Assembly (NCBI RefSeq): GCF_034190915.1
Contig: NW_026947503.1
Span: 27,734,532 to 27,798,531, forward strand
Length of the DNA stretch: 64,000 bases
Reading direction: 5' to 3'
DNA from: Cavia porcellus
Lineage: Eukaryota > Chordata > Mammalia > Rodentia > Caviidae
The translations under genes and the position numbers were made by a program. This document shows positions 24,568 through 35,316 of this stretch, one piece after another. Positions within the stretch are counted from its first letter, which is position 1. Each line of letters begins with the position of its first letter. Under the pieces are notes generated by a model, which saw nothing but the letters and a program-made list of their open reading frames with translations, was not told the origin of the DNA and searched no databases.

Positions 24568-25789
24568 TTTTTTTAAATTGTATTTAAAAGGAAAAAGAGA
24601 AAAAAACAAAACAAAACAAAGCGGTGTAAGGGTACAAGTAATACAGAACTACAAAAAAAAAAAAAAAAACAGTAAGAAATCACCAGTTAATAGATTACAC
24701 ATTATTATCCTAGAAATAGTTGCTCAAGTCACAGTATCAAAGCATACAAAGTGAACATTCAAACAGAGAGACTGCAAACAGTTGTGTTCAATGATCCAAC
24801 CAAAAACATTAATATGGTCAGCTATTTAACACCCCTAAACACACTTGCAGTTATATCCTTTAGTGCACTTTTTTCCCTCTCTTTTTTACAACAAAATTTA
24901 CACATTTTGGGTTTTATTACTCCTTAGTTCTTATTACTTTTTTTTGGAAGTGAATAAAGTCAAATATGGCAAAACAAAGCTGTCAGTCAAACCCAAGGAT
25001 AGACAGAGTACATGATGTAAAAACAGAGTACAAGGTTATCAACAATGGTTACCATAATGCCTCTTGTTTCCTTAAAAAGAATTGTCTATCTCATTAGGTA
25101 TTATAAAGTTGAACAAAACAGTAGAGAACAAGACCAATAAAACTTAAACATTATAAACATTACAGGACTTCCAAAGGAGATAATAGTCAAACCAGAATGG
25201 GCATCTTAGTGAATCTTATTGCCTTCAAAGTAGTTGCCTATACTCTCAAACTTGATACTATCATACAGAATGGAACAGAGTCTAATCAGTCAAAACAAGA
25301 TAGTGGGAGTATTAAAAGACTTCAAAACAAGTTAACAGGAAATCAAAAAAAGTTATTATAATATATCCTGCTAATTTTTAAAATTTTTCCCCTTAACTAA
25401 AAAACCATTAAAAATAATGAAATAATTTTTTTAATAAATAAGGGTGAGACTGAGATAAAAGAGGACATAACAACATAACATTACAGGTCAAAGCATGACT
25501 GTTTCAGCAACCTAGTGCTTCACCACCAAATAACCCGACTTAATAGTAGTTACCATAGTGTCTGTCTTTTTCCTTGAAATATTTGAATATAACTTCATAT
25601 ACTATAGCTTCAAATATTTCCATATCAAGAAGCCCAGAATAAAGCCTTTCCAATTAATAAGTGAAAACTTTATAAGGCTTCAAGGCCATATAATGGGGAA
25701 TCATGATTACCACATACTTTTATATATTTGAATCATTACTTACATTAGGGAAACTATTCAGTATTCACGCATGCGAGATTGATTTATTT
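24568..25789 (-). other. L1 3' UTR
   Basis: Non-coding sequence between the end of ORF2-like text and the A-rich tail. Its last 400 bases closely match the independent insertion at 7981-8377, which confirms the element's 3' boundary. It contains an A run (24653-24670), also of variable length in the other copy. Confidence 0.85.
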
Positions 25790-28700
25790 CGCTTATGAGT
25801 ATGGTCTCAAGCTGCGCCCATTTATTGATAAATATCTCAATGTGATCCTTCTTTATAGCTGAGTAATACTCCATTGCATAGAAATATCACAGCTTTTTTA
25901 TCCATTCCTCAGTTGATGGACACTTGGGTTGTTTCCAAGATCAGGTGATTACAAATTATGCTGCTATAAACATAGGTGCACATATATCACTGTGGTGTGA
26001 TGCTTTCAGTTCTTCTGGGAAGATGCTTAGAAGTGGAATAGCTGGAACAAATGGGACTTCCAATCCCAGCTTTTTGACAAATCTCCAGACTGACCTCTAC
26101 AAAGGCTGTACCAGTCTACACTCCCAACAGCAGTGCAGGAGAGTTCCTTTTTCCCCACAGCCTCTCCAGCATTTGTTGTTGCTGGTTTTCTTGATCCTGG
26201 CCATTCTTTCAGGAATGAGATGGAATCTCAGTGTGGTTTTAATTTGCATTTCTCTAATGACCAATGATGATGAACATTTTTTCATGTATTTATTTGCCGT
26301 TTGTATTTCTTCATCTGAGAAGTGCGTATTTATCTCAAATGCCCATTTTTGGATTGGATCTTTGAATTTTGGGGGTCTGAGTTTTTTTAATTCTTTATAT
26401 GTTTTAGACAAGAGTCCCTTGTCTGAGAGAGAGTTCACTAAAATCTTTTCCCAGTTTGTGGGTTTTCTTTTCACTATGCTGGAGATTTCTTTTGACATGC
26501 AGAAACTTTGTAATAAGAAGTGGTCCCAGTTATTGATTCTGGGAAGTATTTCCCGTGCGGTTTGAGTCCTGTTTATGAATTCTCTACCTACCCCTATATC
26601 TTCAAGGTTTCTACCCAATTGTCTTCCAATAGATTTAGTGTTTCTGTTTTAATATTCATATCTTTGACCCATTTAGATTTTAATTTAGTACATGGTGATA
26701 GGCATGGGTCTAGCTTTAATTTTTGGCAAATGGAGAGCCAGTTTTTCCAGCACCATTTATTAAAGAGACTGTCATTCTTCCAGTGAACCTGCTTGGCTCC
26801 TTTATCAAAGATAAGGTGGTTGAGTGTGTTTGTAGTTGTGGTTGTATCTTCTAATCTATTCCATTGATCTTCGGCTCTGTTTTGATTCCAGTACCATGTT
26901 GATTTTACTACTGTTGCTTTGCAGTATAACTTCAAGTCAGGGACTGTGATGCCTCCTGCCTTTCCTTTGCTGCTTAGAATTGCCTTTGCGATTCTAGGTC
27001 TCTTCTGGTTCCAGATGAATTTTAGGAGTGATTTTTCTAGATCTATAAGGTATGTTGATGGTATTTTTATTGGGATTGCATTGAATCTGTATAACAGTTT
27101 TGGGAGAATGGCCATTTTCACAATGTTTGTTCTTCCTATCCATGAGCAAGGGATGTCTTTCCATTTTCTGAGATCATCTTCAATTTCTTTTTTCAGTGTA
27201 TTATAATTTTCCCTGTATAGGTCTTTCACTTCTTTTGTAAGAGTAATAACTAAATATTTCTTTTTTTTTTTTTTTTTGCTTGCTAATGTGAAGAGTGTGC
27301 TTTCTCTTATTTCCCTCTCTGTGATTTTGTTGTTTGAGTATAGGAATGCTGTTGATTTCTGAGTATTGATTTTGCATCCAGCCACATTACTGAATTTATT
27401 TATTATATCTAAGAGTCTTTCAATGGAGTGTAGGGGGTCTTCTATGTAGAGTATCATGTCATCTGAAAACAATGATAATTTTACTTCTTCTTTTCCTATC
27501 TTTACCCCTTTTATTTCTCTCTCTTGTCTAATTGCTCTGGCTAGTACTTCCAGTACTATATTAAATAGGAGTGGTGATAAAGGACATCCTTGTCTCGTGC
27601 CTGATTTTAAAGTAAAGGCTTTCAATTTTTGGCCATTTAGTATGATGCTGGCTGTTGCTTTGTCATAAATGGCCTTTATTATATTGAGGTAAAGACCATC
27701 TATTCCAATTTTCTGTAAAGCTCTTATCATGAATGAATGTTGGACCTTATCAAAGGCTTTTCTGCATCTATAGAAATGATCATGTGATTCTTACTTTTGG
27801 CTTTATTGATATGGTGGATTACATTTATTGATTTACCTATGTTGAACCATTCTTGCATTCCTGGGATGAATCCCACTTGGTCACGGTGTATAATCTTTTT
27901 GATGATTTGCTGCATCCTATTTGCCAATATTTTATTGAGGATTTTTGCATCTGTGTTCTTTAGGGAGATCTATCTATAGTTCTCTTTTATAATTGGGTCT
28001 TTCTCAGGTTTTGGTACTAGAATAATATTTGCTTCCAAGAATGACTTAGGAAGGATTGCTTCCCTTTCAATTTCATTGAATAGTTTGAGGAGTGTCGGCA
28101 TTAGGTCTTCTTTGTATTTCTTGTAGAATTCTGCAGTCAACCCATCTGGGCCTGGGCTCTTCTTTGTCGGTAAGGACTTAATTACATTTTCAATTTCATT
28201 AACAGAGATTGGGTCATTCAGCAGTTTTACATCCTCTTGATCTAGTTTTGGTATTTCATATGTTTATAAGAATCTGTCTATTTCTTCTGTGTTATCAAAC
28301 CTTTGAGAGTAGAGGTTTTCAAAATAGGTGTTGATGATCTTCTGTATTTCTGTAGAGTCTGTAGTGATTTCACCTTTTTCATTTCTTATTGCATGAATTT
28401 GAGCTTTTTCTTCCCTTTTTTAATAAGGTTGGCTAGAGGCTTATTGATTTTATTTATTCTTTCAAAGAACCAACTCTTTGATTCGTTGATTCTTTGGATT
28501 GTTTTCTTAGTGTCTATTGCATTGATTTCTGCTCTGATTTTTATAATTTCCTCTCTTCTTTTGGCTTTGGGCTTGACTTGCTCATCGTTTTCTAGCTGTT
28601 TAAGGTGTAGCATCAAGTTATTTATTTGTATTCATTCTGTTTTCCTGATGTGGGAACTCAGTGCAATAAATTTTCCTCTGAGGACGGCTTTCATTGCATC

Positions 28701-29592
28701 CCACAGATTCCGGTAAGTTGTATCTGCATTTTCATTTTCTTTTAGGTATTGTTTAATTTCTTCTTTAATTTCTTCTGTGACCCACTGATTACTCAAGAGT
28801 GTGTTATTCAGTTTCCATGTGTTTGTGGGATTTTTGCAGTATCTTTTATCATTAATTTCTAATTTCAGAGCTCTATGATCTGACAACATGCAAGGGATGA
28901 TTTCAACTCTTTTGCATTTGTTTAAATATGTTCTGTGAGCTAATATATCGTCTATTTTAGAGAATGATCCATGTACTGCTGAGAAGAATGTGTATTTTGA
29001 TGTTGTTGGGTGGAACATTCTGTATATGTCTATCAAATCCATTTGTTTGCAGGTGTGATTCAGTTCTGTTATTTCTTTGCTCATTTTCTGTCTGGTTGAT
29101 CTGTCCCTTGGTGTCAATGGCATATTAAGGTCTCCTGTTACAATTGTGTTACTGATAATTTGAGTTTTTATTTCTGGTAATAGTTGTTTTATATAACTGG
29201 GTGCTCTGGAGTTTTGTGCATATATAGTTAAGATAGTTATCACTTCCTCTTGCAGTTTTCCCCTAACGAGTATGTAGTGACCTTCTTTGACCCTTATGGC
29301 CATTGTTGGTTTAAAGCTCACGTTGTCTGCAAACAGAATGGCTACTCCTGCTTTTTTTTTTTTTTTGGATTCCTGCTGCATGAAGTATTGTTTTCCATCC
29401 TTTGACTTTCAGTCTGCAAGTATCCTTCTGGGTTAGATGGGTTTCCTGTAAACAGCATATGGTTGGATTTTGTTTCTTGATCCATTCTGCTAGTCTGTTT
29501 CTTTTGATTGGTGCATTGAAACTATTTACATTAATGGTTATTACTGTTAAATGCTGGTTTATTGTTGACATCTTTTCTCTCTGCTGTTGCAT
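25790..29592 (-). pseudogene. L1 ORF2 (endonuclease/reverse transcriptase), broken
   Basis: In an active L1 this protein nicks target DNA and reverse-transcribes L1 RNA at the nick. The N-terminal endonuclease region is at 29592-28630, with 'LQETHLT' early and 'SDHRALKLE' later. The reverse-transcriptase core lies at about 28200-27000, with 'SPGPDG', 'QVGFIPGMQ' and '[14 protein letters not shown]'. The catalytic box reads FSDDM near 27455, where most L1s have FADDM; both aspartates are kept. A C-terminal cysteine-rich CWRGCGEKGTLLHC motif lies near 26190-26150. Breaks: a frameshift in the homopolymer near 29355; a stop near 28629; a frameshift near 28420; stops near 28262 and 27974; frameshifts near 27730-27770 and 26600-26620. 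The longest open piece is 378 codons (26594-27730). The likely start is the Met at 29592 or the next one at 29571, 19-40 bases after the ORF1 stop. Confidence 0.93.
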
Positions 29593-29611
29593 CTTTATCT
29601 TTCTGTTCTGT

Positions 29612-29763
29612 TTAATTATCTGCTTTGCTTAGTGCTTTTTTCCTTTGTGTATCTAAACTGACTTTCAATATTTTTTGCAGGGTTGACTTGGTGTTCATGA
29701 AGTTCTTCAGCTGTTCTTTGTCATGGTAGTATCGTATTTCACCATCAATTTTGTTTTTGTTTG

Positions 29764-29794
<31 letters not shown>

Positions 29795-30801
29795 GTCTTT
29801 TTCGGTACCAGGGATCGAACTCACGACTGCCTGCTTGCAAGGCAGGCGCTTATGCCGCTGAGCTAAATCCCCAGCCCCTTCACCATCAATTTTGAATGAT
29901 AGTTTTTCAGGGTACATCAGTCTAGGTTAGAAATCATTTTGCTTTAGGATCTGGAATACTTCACTCCATGCTCTTCTTGACTTTGTTTATGCTGAGAAGT
30001 CTTCTGTGATTCTGATAGGTTTTCCTTTATAAGTGATCTGTCTTTTCTCTCTGACAGCTTTTAATAATCTATTCTTGTGTTGGATTTCTGGGATGGTGAT
30101 TATTATATGTCTGGGTGTAGTTTTATTTTGGTTATGACTCTTTGGAGTTCTACATGCTTCACTGATCCTGATGTCGGTTTCTGATCTCATGCTTGGGAAA
30201 TTTTCAGCTATTACTTCTCTAAATATCTCTTGACATCCTTTATGTTGTCTCCTTCTTTTTGATTAATCCCTATCAATCTTATGTTATTTTTCTTTGTATC
30301 ATCTTGCAGTTGTTGAATTGTTATTTCCTGATTCCTTGTTATTTTCAAAAGATCTTTCCTTTCCTGTTCACTAGCTACAATCTTGTCTTCAAGGTCTGAA
30401 ATTCTATCTTCACTTTCATTAAGGTGGTTTTTACAACTTTCAGTGGAGTTTTTTATTTCCTGTATATCTCTGGGCATCTGCATTATGTATTCTGTTTGTT
30501 TCTTATATTGCTCATCTAGGGATTCTATCTTTTTGTTTAGTTCCTCCAATTTTTTTACTGTGTTTTCTTTAGATATATTCAGAATCTCTTTCATTTCTTT
30601 TATCATTTCTTCTTTTACCTGGGAGATTATTTCGAGTTTGAATTTCTTTAAAGCTTCCTGGAGTTGTTTGTTAATTTCAGTAGCTATTATGTCCAATGTT
30701 TGAGGTGAATGGCATATATTTTCTTCTATATACATTGCTCCTAGGGTTTCTTGAGATGGGCTAGAGGTTTGAGGTTGTAATTTGGTCTTTCGTTTTGTCA
30801 T
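29612..30801 (-). pseudogene. L1 ORF1 (RNA-binding protein), broken and SINE-interrupted
   Basis: ORF1 protein coats L1 RNA as a trimer. The first 196 codons from Met 30801 are open. After a polar N-terminus there is a long Lys/Glu-rich heptad region (about residues 45-150), as expected for the coiled coil, ending in 'NNIRLIGI' at the start of the RRM-like part. A frameshift near 30200-30215 moves the frame. The C-terminal domain continues with 'GKPIRITEDFSA' before a stop at 29987, another stop near 29925, then 'YPEKLSF' and a basic C-terminus ending at 29612. A SINE plus one target repeat (141 bp, exactly 47 codons) lies within the C-terminal domain and does not itself close the frame. Confidence 0.92.
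29738..29894 (-). mobile_element. ID-type SINE nested in L1 ORF1, 16-bp target duplication
   Basis: The reversed SINE is 29754-29878: a (TTTTG)n tail, 'tcggtaccagggatcgaact' (B-box side), an anticodon-arm-like block and 'gctgagctaaatccccagcc' (A-box side). It is flanked by a perfect 16-bp repeat 'ttcaccatcaattttg' at 29738-29753 and 29879-29894. On its sense strand the anticodon arm forms a CCTGC/GCAGG stem whose loop would carry a TGC anticodon, so the source is tRNA-Ala(UGC)-like. Few mutations and a perfect target duplication make it younger than the L1. Confidence 0.95.
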
Positions 30802-31520
30802 TTTCCTATATTTCTGTGTTTCAAGTGTTATTTGAAAGCTTCCTCACGGTCTGTTGGAAATCCACTTCTATGTTCGCAGCTCCTTGGGACTCTGGCATAC
30901 AATTACCCCAAGCCACTGGGCCTGTAGAACCAATAGCCCTCTTCTGCCTGTTTAGAACTTCGTAGTTCCAGATAAGCTGGGCTTCAGGGACACTGTGCGC
31001 CCACCTGCTTGTTGGAAGCTCCATAGTTCTCCAAGTGCAGCCAGAAAGGGGTGGCGGATGCAGATGCCTCAAACCCACTTATGCACTTCCTTGCACCTGG
31101 AAGCCTGGAGGGTCCCGAGCAGTTTGGGCTTGCGGAAGAGTACACTAAGCACTTCCTGCAGGCCGCAGGGCCTCTGGAACCTGCGATGCTCATCTCCTTG
31201 CTGAAATATCCACAGTCCTCCAGACACACGGGGAGGCGGATGCAGGTGCCCCCAGATCCATCCAGCCCTTCCCCTGCACCCGGATGGTGCGGTGCAGGAG
31301 TCCCAAATAGGCTGGGCTCTGGAGATAGTGTGCACCCGCCTACTTGCTGGAAACTCCACAGTTCTCCAAGCGCAGCCAGAATGGGGAGGCAGATGTAGAT
31401 ACCTCAAACCCACTTATCCACTTCACTGCACCCGGAAGCCTGGAGGGTCCCAAACAGTCTGGGCTTTGGGCAGAGTGTACTCTCCTGGGTTGCAAGGTGC
31501 TTAGAAACTTTCCTTCTCCA
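30802..31520 (-). promoter_or_regulatory. L1 5' UTR built of degenerate tandem units
   Basis: GC-rich sequence with an internal direct repeat. The 30977-31145 text ('agttctccaagtgcagccag', 'aagcctggagggtccc') recurs at about 31311-31480, offset about 335 bases. A weaker intermediate copy begins near 31207 ('cacagtcctccagacacac'). The basic unit is therefore about 165 bases, repeated at least three times. Tandem 5' UTR units act as the promoter in rodent L1s such as those of mouse; promoter activity here is inferred from position only. Confidence 0.8.
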
Positions 31521-32546
31521 GCCTAACACTGTAACAGCCAGGTGACTGGGATTATTTTCCGTCCTGTCAGTCTTTTTTCTTTTTCCTGCAAGTCTGCATT
31601 CTTTTTATCATTTTTGCTCAAGTTCATCCTCTTAAAATTAAAATGAAAAAAAAATGTGACCCATGTATATCCCTGAGATATACATACAATATACAGGGAA
31701 ATTTCCACCTTGTTCTTTTTTAGGAAACTATAGAGAAAACCCTGTCTCCATCTCTCTCCTGATAACGCCCAAACTCTTCTCATTCACATTTCTTCCTTTC
31801 AGTTTTCTGGGGGGCAAAAAAAGGAAAGAAATATTTCCTTTCTCTGTTCTCTTTCTTTTGCCCCTAACACAACTATTGAACTTTTGGATTATAATTCTAC
31901 CATATTAGTCAACTATTGCTATAAGGATTTCTTGTTCATCAGTGGGCTGCGTGGCTGGGCTCCATCATTCTCATACGAGCAGGTCAGCCCAGACGCATTC
32001 TTCTTGTGGAATGACCCAAATGTGCAAGACTAGTCCCACCATTTAAGCATCTTGCAGCTCCTTGCTGTGCCGCACATTAACATCTCATGGACCAAAGCAA
32101 GCCGTCGGACTAAGACCAAGTGTATGGAAATACACTTATTTGTGAAGAAGACGGTTAATGTTCACATTATAAGGCATAGAGGGGGCGAAGTATCACAACT
32201 AATAATTTTATCCTCCACATTCTCAAACTTCCTCAATTTGTAGAAACAAATTGTACAACTTAGTCAAAATAGCTGTTTATGTTTACACATCAACAGCTCA
32301 GCACACACGTGACTGATGGCAGCCTCTGGTCCATCTTCAACGTTCTTTGCTGCTTCCAACATGTCTGAGAGAGCTCTTTGCAGTGAGGGGCTGACTTTCA
32401 GTTCTTTCATCTGTTTGGTCTGAAGCTCGTAACTCCAACTTCACTGGACGCAGGCACTTATCCTAAATCCCCTTCTCTGCACTTTCCATCCCACTGTCAA
32501 CTGTCTCAGAGAGTTTCAGAACTTTAATTTACTTTAAGTTACCCTT
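31521..32546. other. Unclassified, with a possible old LTR remnant
   Basis: The part at about 31905-32255 opens 'atattagtcaactattgct' and contains 'accaaagcaagccgtcgg', resembling an old mammalian LTR family, but I cannot name it. The remainder shows nothing recognisable. Confidence 0.3.
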
Positions 32547-32641
32547 GCTGGGGATTTATCTCAGCGGCATAAGCGCCTGCCTTGCAAGCACGCAGTCCTG
32601 AGTTCGATCTCTAGTACTGATTTAAAAAAACAGTTACCCTT
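32537..32641 (+). mobile_element. ID-type SINE with 10-bp target duplication
   Basis: Body 32547-32631: 'gctggggatttatctcagcg', 'cctgccttgcaagcacg', 'gagttcgatctctagtac' and a short A tail. It is flanked by 'agttaccctt' at 32537-32546 and 32632-32641. This is one of the best-preserved copies; its anticodon arm is intact. Confidence 0.93.
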
Positions 32642-32713
32642 AATTTCCCCCCATATCACAAGTGAGATGAGGCTCACAAGATTGAGCTAGAGCTTTCAAG
32701 AAAAAAAAGCAAA

Positions 32714-32753
32714 GCGCGCGCGCCACACACACACACGCACACACACACACACA
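32714..32753. repeat. (CG)n-(CA)n alternating purine-pyrimidine tract
   Basis: Five CG-type dinucleotides lead into a (CA)n run with a single CG interruption. Such sequences are prone to left-handed DNA. Confidence 0.95.
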
Positions 32754-32835
32754 GTAAGTTGGAACTGACTTCTAACTGTGATTATTCTCAGGATTCAGAG
32801 CCCACATAGTATTCCCAGACTGTCTCTACCTACCT

Positions 32836-32876
32836 ACTAGTAGTAGTAGACAAACTACTACTACTACTAGTTTGTC
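32836..32876. repeat. Inverted (CTA/TAG)n repeat with two alternative hairpins
   Basis: Arms 32836-32849 and 32858-32871 are perfect 14-bp inverted repeats with an 8-base loop. A second pairing, 32849-32857 with 32868-32876, is also perfect (9 bp). The two use overlapping bases, so they exclude each other. Confidence 0.9.
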
Positions 32877-33126
32877 CTGTAGGACTAGGGACACCACTTC
32901 CGAATTATGTAGGAATATCCTTGAGAATGCCCAACCCCTTTAGCCTCTAGATTCAGAGAAAAGGAGTATCCTGCTCATCAGTTTCCAAATGTTCACTTCC
33001 GGTGCTAGACTGACTCTTTCAAGGATGGTTGAAGGCGAAACAGCTCACTCTGTCCATGGAAGAACCTGCCCCTTGTCTTCCAACTCTTTCATTTGAATAC
33101 AAGATTCTGCTATTAAAAACTTTGAT

Positions 33127-33203
33127 GGTTAATATTTATCTCAGCAGAAGTACCTGCCTGGCAAGCACATGGTCCTGAGTTCAATTCACAGTACAAAAAA
33201 AAA
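33127..33203 (+). mobile_element. ID-type SINE (diverged)
   Basis: 'aatatttatctcagcagaag', 'cctgcctggcaagcacatgg' and 'gagttcaattcacagtac' then an A run. The first few head bases are lost or mutated. Confidence 0.85.
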
Positions 33204-34335
33204 TTGAAAATCATCATTCAAAAATTGTTTTAAGCAAAGATTGTGCGTCTCTATTTTTTATAAAGCAGTATGTTTTGACATAATAATTTTTTAAATTTCT
33301 ATTATTTTCTTCAACGTTAAAAAAAACTAGGTCTTGCTTCAGCTGGAGCCAATTTCAAAGTCTGAAAAGCAACCTGAGTAATAAGCAATGCCAATGTTCA
33401 GCATTATGACTTCGAAGTTTACTCCTGATTTACATCATGTATTCATCATCTGCTGGCTGCGTGTCATGGATCAGAATCTGGGCTGAAGCACAGCTGCTAT
33501 TAGACATGGTACCTATTGCATGACAGAGGCTGAAGTTTACAGAACAAAGCAAGTGACAACTCTCACTGCTTCTGCACAGGCAGGCCCTACTGCCCTCACA
33601 GTCACATTCCATGTTTTAAAAGAAATCGTGTGGCCAGACCTGATGCTGGTTGGATGTGGAAAGACAAACATTACAAAGAAAGGACGGCCATATGGAAGTC
33701 AGGGTGGTACAAAAATTGAGCAAAAAGACATTCAGTAGTATCACACTTACTGATTTTTATGTCACTAGCTTTTGAGGCCCATTTTCCTAATTACTGAAAA
33801 TGAAGGAACCCTGAATGCGAAATGATGGTGTCTGACCATCAGCCTAGCTTTAGTGGTGACCTGAGAAGGAGTAATCTTCCTGATGAGCCAGTCCTTGGCT
33901 CCAAGAAGGAAAATAGCTATCAATTCACTCTCCTGGTCTCCTTTCATTCTACTCAGTTGTTGAGGGGTAGGAACACCATATGTATACATGTGCTAAGCAC
34001 ACAAAATTGGCATAAGGTTGTCCCACATTTCAGCAGAGAAGCCAAACTCAGTGACTGTCCTTACCAAGTCCACACCAGTGCTAGACAGCAATGGCACTTG
34101 GAGGTCCAGCTCCTGAGATGGACAGTGGCAGCAGGGCTGGAGACATGGTTTGGGGAGATTTCCTTCTGGAGTTGATGTTTCTGTCTTGCCACAATCTGTG
34201 TTATTTCTAGAGATCCAAACCTTGGTTTTCTTTATGAAAAGATGGGAATGAGGAAGCCAGGGGGCCGGCAAAATTGGGGCAGGAGGAAAGTGAGTAGGAA
34301 CCCAAGTATTTGATTCTGACTCCAAGATAACTGAT
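33204..34335. other. No gene recognised
   Basis: A 72-codon plus-strand frame (33520-33738) and 110-117-codon frames near 33822-34325 show no recognisable domain or similarity. No clear repeat is seen. Confidence 0.45.
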
Positions 34336-34537
34336 GTTACGGTTTGTATGCCCCCTAAGTCTCATGTGTTTATAGATTGGGCTTTGGGGAGATGATTTGA
34401 TCGTGGAGCTATGATACTCACCAGTGGAATAGTCCAGTGATGAATTTATAGCTAAATATGATGTTGGGGGGTAACGCCTGGTTGGAGGAGGTGGGTCATT
34501 TGGGACGTAGCCTAGAAGGGTACCTTCTCCTTTGATC

Positions 34538-34601
<64 letters not shown>

Positions 34602-34785
34602 TCTCTCCCCCTCCCCCGTCTTTCTCTCTCAACTGTTTGTACTCTGCCATGCTGCCATGTTTTATGGAGCCAGAAAACTATAGACTAAAACCTTCATAGC
34701 CTGTAAGGCAAAATAAATATCTCCTCTTTAACTTGTGGGTGCTGGGTACTGTGTCTCAATAACACAAAGTAAGCTAAGATAATCA
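34336..34785 (+). mobile_element. MaLR-type solo LTR (ORR1/MST-like)
   Basis: Starts 'tgttacggtttgtatgcccc' and includes 'gttggaggaggtgggtcatt', a (CT)n expansion, 'ccatgctgccatgttttat', an 'aaataaatatctcctcttt' polyadenylation region, and 'ctgtgtctcaataacacaaa' near the end. This is the layout of ERVL-MaLR LTRs. It is a non-coding relic with no viral gene attached. Confidence 0.75.
34536..34630. repeat. (CT)n tract inside the LTR
   Basis: About 95 bases, mainly CT dinucleotides with rare G and CCC interruptions. Long minus-strand open frames here (for example 147 codons at 34207-34650) are low-complexity artefacts. Confidence 0.95.
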
Positions 34786-35120
34786 ACATTAAGGAAAAAG
34801 ATTTATTTTGGCTCACATTGCAGGGGTTTCAGTTCAAGATCACTTAGAGCCATTTGCTTTGTGGCCCATGATGAAACAGCATTTCATAATGAGAACATAT
34901 GGCTGAGGAGGCTGCTCACTTCATGGCAGCAAGAAAGCAGAGTGATGGGAAGGGGCTGGAGGATCACAGTGTCTCCTTCAAGAGCACACCGCAGAGACCT
35001 AATTTCTACCCAGTCAGCACCATTTACTTAAAATTCCACCAATTCCCAGCAGTGACACAAGGCAGAGATCTTTAACACATGGGCCTTTGGGTGACATTCA
35101 AGATCCAAACTACGGTGAGC
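34786..35120 (-). mobile_element. MaLR-type LTR fragment, antisense
   Basis: Reads as a reversed MaLR LTR: 'gatttattttggctcacatt', 'ctgctcacttcatggcagca', 'cacatgggcctttgggtgac', 'aagatccaaacta'. It directly follows the sense LTR, giving a tail-to-tail pair. Confidence 0.65.
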
Positions 35121-35156
35121 CACAAAGAAAAGAGAAAGATGGGACAGTTAGATAAA

Positions 35157-35258
35157 TGAATGGATGGATAGATGGACAGATAGAGGATAGATAGATAACA
35201 AATACTATTCAAAAACACTATAGATGATAGAGAGATACTGATAGGTAGGTAGATGATT

Positions 35259-35314
<56 letters not shown>

Positions 35315-35316
35315 CA
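35157..35316. repeat. (GATA)n/(GACA)n microsatellite
   Basis: GATA/GATG units, interrupted near 35190-35255, then a pure GATA run to about 35300 and GACA units. Confidence 0.95.

Larger units (their letters stand above)
24568..31520 (-). mobile_element. Near full-length L1 retrotransposon (antisense), inactivated
   Basis: On the minus strand the order is a GC-rich repeated 5' UTR (about 31520-30802), ORF1 (30801-29612), ORF2 (29592 to about 25790) and a 3' UTR of about 1.2 kb ending near 24568 in an A-rich tail. Total is about 6.95 kb, including a 141-bp nested SINE insertion. Structure and protein motifs are those of an autonomous L1. It must be immobile now: ORF1 has one frameshift and about two stops, and ORF2 has about four frameshifts and several stops. 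The proteins are still readable across most of their length, so it is much younger than the L1M tracts elsewhere in the window. I could not find matching target duplications beyond the two ends, so the exact 5' boundary is unsure. Confidence 0.95.

Noticed and set aside
25924..26565. A 213-codon open frame on the + strand
   Set aside because: It is the antisense shadow of L1 ORF2; the minus strand carries the recognisable protein motifs.
29754..29878. A functional tRNA-Ala gene
   Set aside because: The A-rich tail, target duplications and imperfect stems show it is a SINE.
26097..30801. Long L1 frames as an active protein-coding gene
   Set aside because: They belong to L1 ORF1 and ORF2 and are broken by several frameshifts and stops, so they are annotated as pseudogenes.
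24568..31520. Target-site duplication around the full-length L1
   Set aside because: I compared the sequence beyond both ends and found no convincing match, so none is reported.
33520..33738. A 72-codon frame that looks superficially protein-like
   Set aside because: No domain was recognised and neighbouring frames give no continuation; possible chance or an unidentifiable relic.
34207..34650. A 147-codon minus-strand frame with Arg-Glu repeats
   Set aside because: The repeat comes from the (CT)n tract within a MaLR LTR.
35157..35316. Possible regulatory GATA cluster
   Set aside because: The GATA motifs come from a microsatellite; nothing else suggests an enhancer.
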